From Callaeas wilsoni (taxonomy: Eukaryota; Chordata; Aves; Passeriformes; Callaeidae), in assembly GCA_013398955.1 (NCBI GenBank), contig VWPU01014161.1, positions 124,001 to 188,000 of the forward strand: a stretch of 64,000 bases of DNA, in the 5' to 3' direction. The notes under the pieces are model-generated. The model was not told the origin of the DNA. It ran no database searches and saw nothing but the letters and a program-made list of their open reading frames with translations. Positions within the stretch are counted from its first letter, which is position 1. Each line of letters starts with the position of its first letter. Both the position numbers and the translations under genes were made by a program. Positions 24,999 through 37,500 of the stretch are shown here, one piece after another.

Positions 24999-27900
24999 AC
25001 TACAACTCCAAACAAAATCTGGTGGAATCCACACCTGGCTTAGGCCCTTTATTCTGGTTCATAACAAAGGGAGTTACCTGAACCCATCATTCCCATGTGA
25101 ATAGAAACATAAACCCTTACTATCTGGTAGACCTAAAGAAATATTGCTAAAGGGACTAAATACCAACAGTAATGACAGAAATTTTGGCAGCAATCGAATA
25201 TAATTTGCAAAATGAATGCTACAAAAAGGCATGCCCTCTATTGTTTTTTGCCAATTTTTTAATTAAAAGAGTGAGTCATACTTCATGTAAACGTGCTTCC
25301 TGATTTTACTGACTCCCTGGAATTAGGGAGCAGAAAAAGAAACATGATACATGAAAAGTTCACAGACTTTCACACTTTAGTTTAAGGCCCATGGGCTAGA
25401 CCTATTAAAGGAGACCGGAATCTAAACATTTGTTAGCAAGTTCTGAAAATGGGAATCCTCATTTTAAATTTGTAATCTCTATGCAGAGAGGCAAACATTT
25501 ACAAAGAGTCTTTAAAATTAAATACACTTTCCTATAGCTCATCGGTAGGACTTCATCAGCCTAGATCTTTACAAAAGCATCCCTTTTTCTGGAGCAGGAT
25601 CCTCGATTGGGGGCCACAAAGATGTAGTACCAGAGACCAACAGCACTGTCTCCTAAGCACAAGCATAATTATTTTTCAAATACTACGTAGGAGTCACTCT
25701 TTTCATTCCAAACAAGGTCAAAGTAGGAATGGTACGGGAAGCAGGAAACCTGAATTAATTTCTTTTCTGAGAGAGTGCTGAATGAAGGGGACCGAACTAC
25801 CTATTTCCTGTTGAAGTTGATCCATTATTTAGCAAAGAGGACACTGAGGAAACTGCAGAATTAAAAACCAAGACACTGGAAGCACTGTGGAAGCTCTCTC
25901 ATATTTATATACATGACTAGGCAGAGACATAAGCAGGAAGATATACAATGCACACGATACGTAAGGTAATATTTCTTGCAATGTGTACAGCCTACTTACT
26001 GACTGAAGTACTAAGGTCTAAAAAGCTCCTCAGAGTCCAATTTTTAAGAGAGCAGGCAGAGTTCACTCAGTAATATTCCTACATGCAGTAGAGAACCATC
26101 TCTGGCATGAAGGACTGAAACCCAGGACTCACACTAACTTTTTCCCAGTGCCTAATCATTGGATAAAGAATGTGTCCATGATTATATGGCTAAGAAAGAA
26201 ATTTCCAATTCTGGGGATAAAGATGCTCTCCATGGTCAAAAAATTTAAACATATATGTTTTTCATTAGTTCCACTCAGATGCATTAATTTAATGCAGGTC
26301 GAGTCTATGTTTCTTAAGACAAACCATCCTAAAAGTTAATTCGAGAGATTTCCATGTTATATTGACACTTCATCAAAGGTGGAGGACATCTCTTTCCTAT
26401 GCTGGAGTCATGATGTATTTAGCTACATGGTCGCTTTCCACTCTTCCATGGTTCTTGCAGGTAATTGTCACCCACATATGTTATTAATGAAAGCATTCAA
26501 CATACCAAACCTTGAAGAGAATTTTGGAACTCCCATCTGGGCCTAAAGCTGAGCATTGGGGAAAGTCCTATACTCTGCTATGCAGGGAAAAGGAACTACT
26601 CTGTGCCTGTCACGAGTGAAAGGTGTCTTTGAAAGAAACCTCTGAATGCCCTTCACAGACGGCATCTCTTTCACTGATCTACTGATGTGGTTTTTTCCTG
26701 GAATATTGAAGTTTGATGATCATTTGATGATATTGTATCCATCACTCAGTGTTAAAATATCAATACTGAATATACTTTTTTGTAGAAGGATGAGAAGATA
26801 TTCAGTTTCTCTTAAATTATTTAAACAGGAATGCATAATATGATATATATCTGTCTGCCCCAACATGCTTTAAAGAAAAATCTTATGTCAGCTAAAAATA
26901 ACATTTCCATTACAGTATTGTTTTCCATTTTAATTTCTTGTTATAAATTATTATTATTTTTTAAAGATTTTATGATTGAGAACTAAATTATAAGCTAGAG
27001 AGCAACAACCAGAAATACCAGTTGCAACTTCAGTAACTGTCTAAAATACAGAAATTGTGAGAGAAGAGTACAGGTTAGAGGAATAAAAATTGTTTACAGG
27101 AGAGAATATTCATTGCGAAGGAACAGGATTGAGACTCAAGAATTAAGAATTTTGAACTTGCTTCTGATACTATCTTTATGCGGCTTTAAGCAAGTCACTT
27201 TATGTTTTCTAGTTATATTTTATTAGTGAAACAGAAATAATAGTATTTCCTTACTTTATAGGTATATTAATAAGGATATACATGTTGCTAAAAAACTACT
27301 ATGACATTGACTGATGACACAAAATTCTCCAATTAATTAAAAGAGAATTTGCGTTCTTTTTTTCTTTCAACTAGTGTTTAATAGCTCAGTTGTCAGCAAC
27401 AGAATACTTGTCAAGTGAGATAACGACCTAGGAACTAGAGACTTAGAAGAACAGCCTAAATTCCAGGTTCTGTCTCTGCATTCACACATTCAATACTTCA
27501 CAGCAGCTTGGCCAAGAAAAAGTGACTGATATGAACAAAGGGAGAACTGGTTTAGTGAGGTTCTTTCCTGACTCTGAGCTAAGCATTAACTCTTCTCAAG
27601 ACTGAATTTGCAGGAAGCACTGACCTGACATGGAATTTATTTGCCTGGGTTAACTTGACAACTGGCAGGCAGTTGAGGGATGTTCCACTTCCCCCAGTGC
27701 CTGAGCTGCTGCATGTGAGTCAAGTGTAACCGAGCTCTGCTTGTCAAAGGCTGTAACAGAACAAGTTGCAGCCCAGGAAGATGACAACTACAGCCACCAA
27801 ACAGAATCTGAAAAAGGTAACTCCATTGCTGCATCACTAAGGGACACTTATCATGTGGAACTCAGTGACAACCTTCAGAAACAGAAAATACGGAGCATAA

Positions 27901-28157
27901 CAGTAAAGATGAAAGTTGGTCCCTTTATCCTTTGCTAGGTCTGAACTACTGGAATGAATGAAGTTCTTGGCACTCATCAGATCATCCAAAAGATGATGAA
28001 ACGAATGATTTCCTACTTTCACAGCCTTCAATCGACATGATAACATATAGCTGTGTACATTGCAAGAATGAGCCTTTTATTCCAGAAATAGCCTCTTCGC
28101 CTCTCCTCTGCTCTAACCTGGCTGTCACCAGGTAGAAAGTCCTGCATTTTGTATTAG
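24999..28157. other. Noncoding AT-rich sequence, nothing assigned
   Basis: No repeat family, exon or RNA gene was recognised on either strand. Open frames are short (under 70 codons, except one of 83 that overlaps the end of the neighbouring CR1). Confidence 0.55.
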
Positions 28158-28466
28158 TTCACAGAATGACAGAATTATCATGGTTGAGAGGGACCTCTGG
28201 ACATCATCCAGTCCAACGCCCCTGCCAAGCAGGGTCACCTAGAGCAGGTTACACAGGAACGTGTCCAGGTGGGTTTGGAATGCCTCTGGAGAGGAAGACT
28301 CCATGACCTTTCTGGGCAGCCAGTTCCAGTGTTCTGCCATCCTCATGTTGAGATGAAACTACTTTGTGGCCATTGCTCTTCATTCTGTCTCTGGGCACCA
28401 CTGAAAAGAGTCTGGCACCATCCTCTTGACACCCAGCTTTGAGGTATTTATAGGGATTAATGGCAA
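28158..28466 (-). mobile_element. CR1 LINE 3' fragment (reverse orientation)
   Basis: Opens with ACAGAATGACAGAATTATCA, the reverse-complemented 3' tail. It then has GAGAGGGACCTCTGGACATC and CAGTCCAACGCCCCTGC, hallmarks of CR1 3' ends in this orientation. It fades out near TAGGGATTAATGGCAACCCC. Confidence 0.88.
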
Positions 28467-31268
28467 CCCCTTGCTCTTTTTCCCTCTTTCTCCTTTTTCT
28501 ATAAAATAATTTGAAAAAAAAGGTAGGAGGTATTGACCAGAATCAGTTTTTCAGTTCCCGAATTTTTGTACAAGCATCTTAAGAAGGAATCCTTCTCTTG
28601 GATTTATGATTTTAGAATTTCAAATTTCACAAATTAAATGAGTGATGTTTAGTGGTTTGATGGGTAGTGGTGTAAAGTTTGGTTGATAACCTGCTTCACA
28701 ACTAGATGAAACCTTCATATGTTGTGAATTTACTTCTCATTTCCATCTACCACTTTCACATAAAAAACCCCAAACCTAAACAAACAAGCAAAGCATGGAA
28801 ATTGTCATTAATAATGTAGCACTTGCACTATCCTGTGTTCAGACATCGCAGAACTAGGTTAAAAAAATGCATGTCTTAACCCTCTCATAGATATGCCAAC
28901 AGAATCAAAAATCTATGTTCATTTGAAATTTCATTTAAAAGTCAAAAAAATCTTCTGAGTTTATACAAGAAAATGGTATGAAGACTATGAGGGTAGACAT
29001 TGAAAATTTAAGACTGGTAATTGATATATGCCATAGTCAATGTTATTTCAGTTATCCTACTTTCTCCCACATTTGTTTTTACGGTGCAAGCTGATGGATT
29101 TATATAAATCAAACTCACCAAAGACTTGGCTCCTGAATCATCACTTATTCTAAGAAATACTGCCTGATTTTTGCTTTCCTCATATTTATTTGCAGTCATA
29201 AGAAGCCTTTAGCAAACAGGTGCGTCTTGCAATCTGGCTCCAAGGGAAATCTCACCATGTTGTATCTAATCTCTTTTGGCTTCTCTGTTTGAATCAAATC
29301 ACAGGGAGATTTAGAAAAATGCTCTGAAAAAGCTCTCCTACATGCTGACAGTTAGAGTAAGCAATAGTTCAGCACTGCCAACAGCACAAAGTAAACAACA
29401 TGTCCCCATGTGTTTGTTACACATCTGAGGCAAGGAAGGGAGTACAGGTTCTTTTAAAGGACATCTAAGATTTTTCTTACATGGGAAAGTTCAAATGCAT
29501 GAAGATCAAACCGTAGACTGAACACTGGAGGAATCCTGTTTATCACAGTTGTACAAGAAAAATCCTGCAATAATCAAATTATTTTAGTGCTTGGACTCTC
29601 ATGGAAAAGAGTGCTAGTCATAGCAAATATTGCCTAGAGTAAGAAAAACAGTACAAACAGAGTGACAAATCTGTTTCCACATCATGTGGAAAACATTAAG
29701 CTCTCTTGTACGTCTGCTTTAGTACAATGTTTAATTACATACCACATACAGCTCTTTCTAACATGTCTAAGGATCAAATTAAGGCAGAATACTTAAGAAG
29801 ACTCTTATCTGTAGCAGCCTCATTTCCTGAGGGAAAGGAAAGTCTCTAGTGAATAAGTGGATCAAAAAAAGATGTTCTCAAACTTAATAAGCAAAAGAAT
29901 CTTTTGCTTATCCTTTTTGCTTCCAGCCTCCCAACAATAGTTTTCTGGTTTTGGTTTTTGGTTTTATTTTGTTTTTTTCTGTGTGATGCCAGCCTCCCTC
30001 TTAGCTGAGTATTTTGTAGATTATCACTATGCTATTGTTTTCTCTCTTTCTTAAGTGCTGGAGGCTTGACAAAAATGCTAAGTGCCCCTTTGTCCCATCC
30101 CAAGCCAACCAATTTGGAAGATCTGCCTCAAAGGCATGAGAACTTTATACCTTTTCAGAAAAAAAAATAAAGCCGTCTGTGTGTTCTGCCCTGAGAAAAC
30201 AACTGTATTTTTCTTTCACTTCATTCTTAGAAAAAATCAGGAGGAGGCTGACATTTGACACTTGGGCTGTGACTATATTAGTAAATCAGACACTGCAGAG
30301 ACAGCTCTGTAGCATAAGAAGCCAAGTGTCACAACACAGTTTGCAGACATAACACTGAATTATCTTACGTCCCAAAGCAGAAGGGCCAGAGCCTGGCTCT
30401 CTCCCTGCTTTGTGCTTCCCAAACTGTGCCAGTACCCAGGCTAACAATTAGTACAGCCAGTCAAGTGCTCTGACTCTGTTTAGCCTTATGGTGTAAACAC
30501 AGCCTCCAGGTTACAGCTTGGGAGTACCAGTGGTAGCACTGTGAACAACTGAGATGAGCAAGTACTGATGGTCCTTCCCTAAGTTACTTCTTCTTTGAGG
30601 GCTTTTTCAAATGGCATTTCCATACTCTTTTCATGAAGTTGCCATAGGAGTTTTGTAACTTTTAATCGAAGCACTCTATGATCACGTCATTAATTATTTC
30701 TGTTTCATTATGTGTTTGTTTGTTTATAAAGGAAACACAGGCATTAGATTATTTAAGTAAAGTAGGTTAAAGTCTGCCTTCCTATGACAATGTTACCTAA
30801 AGTGCTGTGCATCATTTACATTGATTCTGCCTTTGTATTTCAATACTAGTATAATCAGAATGATTTATTCCGTGAAATGACAGTAAAGCCATATTTGTAT
30901 ATGTATGTGATTAAATCTCTTTCTGAAAGTTTTGCTGTCTAGACATGGTAACAACATCAAAGCAGATTTAACACTGTTTCAGCATTGTAATTTCTGTGTT
31001 GTTGTTATTACTGATGTTAATACACACACTGTACAAACCTGCAAGATACAAACACCACACACCTAAACATCACTTTTCTCTGTGACGGATGCCTAAACAT
31101 TTTACAAACTATTCATCATTCTTCACAACAGATATAAGGGTTTTCTGGAATTGCCTCTGGCATTTATTAGTGGTTACAGTTCAAGTCAGTCTGAGTCAAG
31201 AAGTAATATCATACTACTCAAAAAGGGCAACAGCTTACACATCAACGATAAAATTATTTGAATTAGAA
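28467..31268. other. Noncoding sequence, nothing assigned
   Basis: A canonical AATAAA at 30166-30171 is followed by a GT-rich stretch (GTCTGTGTGTTCTG), a layout seen at polyadenylation sites, but no upstream exon is recognised. The remainder is AT-rich, without features. Confidence 0.5.
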
Positions 31269-31848
31269 TGGTTTTGGCTGGGGTAGAGTTAATTTTCTTC
31301 ACAATGGCTGGTATGAGCCTACCTTCTAGACTTGTGCTGAAAACAGTGCTGATAATACTGGGATGTTTTTGTTGTTACTGAGCAGCATTTGCACAGCACT
31401 TGCACCTTTTCTGCTTTCCATGGTGCCACACTGGTGAGGGGCCTATCGGTGTGTGGGAAGCTGGGAGGAGACACAGCAGGGACAGGTGACCCAAACTGAC
31501 CAAAGGGATATCTCAGACCATATGGTGACAGGCTCAGTACATGGAGAGCTGGGGGAAGAAGGAGGAAGAGAGGAATGTTGGGAGTGATGGCATTTGTCCT
31601 CTCAAGTCACCGTTACATGCAGCTTTCCAGGGGATGGCTGAACTCCTGCCTGTCCATGGGAAGTGGTGAATTAATTTCTTGTTTTGCATTGTATGCATGC
31701 GTGGCTTTTTCTTTTTTTATCTATTAACCTGACTTTTTCTCAACCCATGGGTTTTCTAGGTTTTACTCTTCCAATTATCCCCCAGTGGTGGGGGATTGAG
31801 TAAGTGGCTGTGTGTTGCTCAGTTGCTGATTGAGGTTACACCACAACA
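31269..31848 (+). mobile_element. Solo LTR of the same endogenous retrovirus family, copy 2
   Basis: About 580 bases from TGGTTTTGGCTGGGG to CACCACAACA, full-length against copy 1 and in the same orientation. It starts with TG and ends with CA, as LTRs do. The flanking five bases (TAGAA and AGGCT) do not form a clear duplication. There is no gag, pol or env next to it, so it is a solo LTR left by recombination. It carries several point differences from copy 1 throughout and is therefore an independent, fairly old insertion. Confidence 0.85.
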
Positions 31849-33594
31849 AGGCTCCAAGGCAGTGTTATGAACCAGTATTTCTGCACTTTCAGGAAAGGAT
31901 ACGGATTATTTCACAAGTTTTTGTCTGACATCCCTCTTTACTGGTACAATAGCCTTCCTCTCATTTTGGGATTCTCATTCATTGTGAATTTCTGTGCTAT
32001 AAAATCACTTCTGGATTGGATAGTAGTCACACCTAAAAACTGAACAAATGGCTGCTGGAGTGGCACTCTTGTCTGATCCTTCTCTATGGCAGCAGGATCA
32101 GACTTGCACAATCACCAGCACTATCTACAGTACTCTGGTTTCTTCACAGTCTACTAGTTAGATGTAAAACCTTGGTTAGTGGAAGTTGTTAACAAGTCTG
32201 CAGTGACTTGTAGCAGCTACAAAACAAAGTTACTGAAAAAAGAATTAATATTACCTTAGAGAAACCTTTTTTTAATTAGAATTTAGTTTTTTAATGACAA
32301 TTCCTAAAGGGTATAACGTTCTTGATGCTTAAATGCCCTTATGCTAACCTGTTTATGGACAAATTTCATAATGCATATAGGATTCATTACTGAGAAAGGA
32401 CAGATTAAAGTTATTCCAGAGAAAAGGCAGCTTTAAAGCAGAATACCTATGCTAAATCAAGCCATGCAATGGTGGCCCACTGAAGTTTAAGTAACTTAAC
32501 CAAGGACAATCAGTGAGATAACAGCTAAATGAAGAAGGATATATGACACTGTATATATAATAAATGCACATAGTGATAGTTTCAAAGTCGCTAGTTATGC
32601 AGGTGGCTAATTACTACTAATTAATTAAGGTAAAACAGTTTTACATCTCTCTCTGTTGTGAAAATAGACCTTGAATGCAGCACTTAATTTTTATTATAAA
32701 TCTAGCACTGTATTTATGATCTAAAAAAAATCACAGTTAATTAAAAGCTATTTTCTGAGGACATCAAGTTAATGAGCTATGATACTTGAACGTAAACAAG
32801 TATGTACAGATTTTCTTGCTAAGTATCTGCATGAGCTCGTGTCTGCAAGTCAAGGGAAAACCCACTAAAGCTCATTTTTGTTTCCAGATGAGAGAACATG
32901 GTGGGATATTTGAGACATCAGACACCACAAGTAACAGCATCATTTCAGAGCTCACTGATTCTTTTAGATCCCTTTTATGCTTAATGCCTGCTTGCGAGTG
33001 ACGCTGTGTGCAACGTCATATTGTTTCTCTCCTCGATTTTAGCGCATTTCACACTCAAGTATGTAAATCTCCCCCATCACCTATAAAGTTTCAGGCCTTG
33101 CACCTTTAGAGCAATAATTCTCTTCATGACTCAGAGAGAATATCGAATCTCAGAGCCTTTTCTGTTCTAAGCCAGAGACTTAGATTTCTACATGCCCTCT
33201 GAGCTGTCTGCTTTGACAGCTATGGAGATGTGGATTACTGGGGGTTTACCATCATGTCCCATACACATTGGAAAATTGCCTTCTCATCTAGAATTGCCAA
33301 GAAGCTTATTATGCTCAGGGGGAGATAGACAACCAAGTAATTTGGTAATCAAGTAAGTAACTTTGACTGCCTAGGGAACCTCCCTCATGACATTTCTGTC
33401 CTGCTTGCTTCTCACACTCCATTGTGGCACCATTAAGTGGAGTTACTCCTGATTTACTCCAGTAAGCAACCTAAAGAAATGTGGCTTTTTGTTCCAAATT
33501 CACCTGGTTTAAGAACTGTCAAACAAGGTGGTCCAGCTGATCTTAACTGATGAGAAAGCAACTGAAGCAAAAGGAATTTCACAGGTTGAGAGAC
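31849..33594. other. Noncoding sequence, nothing assigned
   Basis: Lies between LTR copy 2 and a CR1 fragment. There are no open frames of note and no retroviral internal region after the LTR. Confidence 0.55.
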
Positions 33595-34093
33595 AGTGAG
33601 GTCACATTTGGAGTATTGTGCTCAATTCTGGTCTACACAGCTCAAGGAAGACAAGGAGCTACTGAAGAGGAGACCACAAAGATGATCACGAGTCTGGAGC
33701 ATCTGTCTCCTGAGGAGAGACTGCAGGAGCTGCCCCTGTTTCATAGTCTGGAGAAGACTGAGAGGAGATCTCACCAATACCTACAAATATCTCAAAGGCA
33801 GGTGCCAGTCTCTTTTCAGTGGTTCCCAGTGACAGGACAAGGAGCAATGGCCATAAAGTAAAACATAAGAAATTTCACCTCAACATGAGGAAGAACTTCT
33901 TTACACTGATGGTGTCAGAGCACTGGAGCTGCTGCCCAGGGAGGTTGTGGAGTCTTCCTCTCTGGAGATATTCAAAACCCACCTGGACACATTCCTGTGT
34001 ATCCTGGTCCAGGTGACCCTGCCTTGCAGGGGGGTTCGACTAGATGATCTCCAGAGATGCCTTCTAACTCTAGCTATTCTGTGGTTCTGTGAT
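33595..34093 (+). mobile_element. CR1 LINE 3' fragment
   Basis: Contains the CR1 landmarks in order: GGAGTATTGTGCTCAATTCTG, a GGAGCATCTGTCTCCTGAGGA segment, AACATGAGGAAGAACTTCTTT, then the 3' end with repeated ATTCTGTGGTTCTGTGA. Remnants of the ORF2 C-terminus are readable at 33550-33861, with stops. It is 5'-truncated. Confidence 0.9.
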
Positions 34094-34470
34094 TTCAAAT
34101 CCTTAGGTCCCACAACATATTCCTGGGAAGCCAGTTATATCCTGCAAGGTTTGGGAACTGGAATATTCTCTGCAAGCTGTAGCACAGCAGCCTCATATAC
34201 AGACACTTGATTCACAAGATAGGGGCAATAAAATTGCTCATATCTGAAACAGGACAGAAAATAATCAGGTACTATCATTCAGAATCAAATGAAGATATGT
34301 CCTGAAATACAAAGGCTCACATTTGGATTTTTTTCTCTCTGTGCACTGCTGCCACCAAGGAGCTTACAATATCTTATAAATATCTTTTAAGGAAGGAAAA
34401 TAAAGGCATTGTCAGGAAGTGGATATGATTGCAAACTCATTTTTATGGGCTTTGGAAACTACATTTTGAC

Positions 34471-34505
<35 letters not shown>

Positions 34506-37500
34506 TGATTTTTTTAGTCCTGGGAAAGTAAGGTAGCTGGATTTAGACTGTGAATGGTTTGAATATTTATAAATGCTTGTAAGAGTGAGGAATGATTGTT
34601 GCTGCACATTGATAAAGAAGTCCCTTCTTCCTCAACAGGACTAATAGCATCTGCAGTGCTGAGACTCATAAAGCATTACTGTTGGCTTTTAAGATGATTC
34701 ATAGGCCAATTTTAACAGAGAGAGGTATCTTAGCATAGCATTGGGAGTCAGCAGTTCCTCCCTTCTGATCTGGGCTCTGATACAAAATTTTCTTTATAGC
34801 CTTGAGCTGTTCACTTAATCTTTCTGCCTCATACTCCACATCTGTGAAATATGTAGTTACCATATTCACCTAACAGTGAAGAAAGGTCATTGTTTCTCTT
34901 CTCCAAAAATATTTTCCTTAGGCCATACCTCACCTCAAAGTCACATAAGGCCTGAAAGTTATCCTGTGGATTTTGAGCCTTTAAGACTGGATTAAAAGTC
35001 TGTGTGTGCTTGATGCCACATAATTTCTCTCCACAGAAATATCTACTGTCAAATTCAGAACCTGATCCTGGATACACAGGCTATCTGACCATAGCACAGG
35101 CCTGAATGTAGATAATGTGGATGCTTAGTGAGCTTCTGCTTGAAGGTGGAAGGAAGAGTCCACTTAAAATACAGTATAGATGGAGGTCTTGCTGTTGGGA
35201 AGATAACTTTGTTGCCTGTGTTCCAAATATCTACTGTATGATTTTTAAAAAACAAAACAAAACAAAAAAGTAGGCAATTCTCACTTTGATGACCCACAAA
35301 GGGATCTCTTCATATTCTTTTGTTGTGAAGCCATGAGTACTGCTGTGGCTTTAGTCCTGCAGAAAACTCTGCAGCATGCTAATTCAGACAATAACCAATT
35401 TGCTTTACATCCATAGCCTAGAAACATATTGTACAAAAGAAAGAGAAAAGAAATAAGTTTTTCTTTTCTTTCAAAATAGCAGCAATATTAAAATGATATA
35501 TTCATGAATAGTCTAGGAACTTTTCTCATTGTTTTTTAACCCTTAAAAAGTCAATTCTATTCTTTGAAAGTCTAGTGTTCTCATTTACAGTAGAAGTTGT
35601 ATTATGGTACCATAGAATATTAGTTCTAGACTCCTCTTGTGGGATGTTAAACAACACCATTTGGAACCTGGCAATGAGAAAGATATATTAAGAGAAATTA
35701 TGTAAACCAACTAACAGTGAGGACTGGGGATGTTTCCCTGAGCGGCAGGGAAGTCCTGCACAGGGCTATCCATGCTATCTCCCAAACATGGTATCTCAAG
35801 TACATCAGGAAAGAAAAAGGAATTGCCAGAAAGTCACATCCTTCTCTTCCTCTGCACTTGCTAATGATACCAATGAAACCAAAAGATTTAGACCACTGCA
35901 AAAGGAGAAGTGCAGCTGTGATCTCTCCTCCCAAATTAACACCACAATTTAATCTCGCTGCAGTGTTTCAGTATTTTTTTTTCTAATTAAATGTGTCATA
36001 CAGTATAATGTTGCTACTACTCAGTAGAAGAGCTGCAAATGAAAACTTGATTCTTATATTCTACAAATGTGTTTCATGATAAAAGAAAACTGCTCTCAAA
36101 CTCTGGGCATACAACAATTTGCTGAGGAAGTTGAGGAGTAAACGAGGGAGCCTGTGACCGTCAGACTCTTTGTCATCATCCAGCCAGTAAAAGCAACATA
36201 AAACCTTTGTTTAAATTGATGAACTTCTAATAAATAGTCTTTCATGGAAGAGCAGATTCTAACTCAGTAAATATAAGCTTTTCTAGTAGATTTAAATTAG
36301 TTTCTCTAGGTCTTATATCTTGATAGAAGAAGCATCTGGTACTTTAAACATTTTTTATTTTTTTCTAATTTCATTCAAAATCTATTCTAAAAATAATTTC
36401 TGGAATTCTCCTTCATTCAATTCCTTGAGTAAAGTTTACTTTTACTGGTTGACAATCCAGTATTTCTAATGTATGCTGTTGCCATCTAGTGTCAAAAGCC
36501 CAGCAATGTATTTAACATTCTATTTCCCATTTTTAGGAGAGCAAGTACGTATTTGTATGTCTCTACTTATCTTTAAATTAGTTTGATTTTCTTCTGTATC
36601 TGTGCTTTTCTCCTTATTGACCATTTTTGATAAAGGCCGCCCAACTCCTTCCATGTCTAGTGCACATCTTTTCCAAGGTCAGCTAGCAGGTATTTGGGCT
36701 TTGACTTCAACTCTGTTGGGCCACCTAGGCATGGCACAGTACTTGGGAACTATGGTGGGAACTGAAATTCTTCCTCAAAAGCTGCCAGGAATACGGGATG
36801 TCCTGCAGGAGGATGAAAGGTGATCCCAGAGGGAATGAATCTCATCTAACTAGACATCTTTACAGTACAGACATTTACCTTTAAAGTTCCCTCTGCAGTC
36901 GTTGGAAAGACACTGGTACTTTCAGGGAAGAATTCATCTCATCCTAAAGCAGAAGAGTAAAACAGGTCAAATTACTAATGTTCTTTAAAATTGCCTACTT
37001 CTCCATGCTCCCCTGATTATATAGCCAGCATCAGGTAGCAAACTCAGGTGGACACATCCAAACTAGAGATGGCTAAAAGTGGATGAGATGAATCTTACTT
37101 TAACTCACTCTCATAAGGTCTGGAATGAATTTACTAACTGTCCAAATTTGGACTTGAGCCTGTCTTTTAAATAGCCCTGTTTGAATATTCCTCACAAGTA
37201 GTAATGAGATTTTCGAGTTATGTGCTTGCTGTCACTGATGGCAGCTAGTATCCTTTAAATCTTTTCTAATCATTTCAAGAGAGGTCAACAGAACACTGGA
37301 GAAAGAAGGACAATTTGATTACATAACTGATTAAAGTGAAGATACAGCAAAGCTGCCAAGACAATCTCTTTAGGCCTGGAAACCCAATGCACAATCCAAC
37401 CCAATAATTCATCATAATGGCAAGTAACTGAAAAATGGGGATCCAGTTGTAGTATTTTTCTGTAATATTTAGAAAGAAAGCAGGATGTTTTTTGGTTTTA

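Noticed and set aside
18698..31848. A single provirus bounded by the two same-strand LTRs
   Set aside because: The 12 kb between them holds CR1 fragments on both strands and unique DNA, no gag/pol/env remnants, and the LTRs differ throughout. Two separate solo LTRs fit better.
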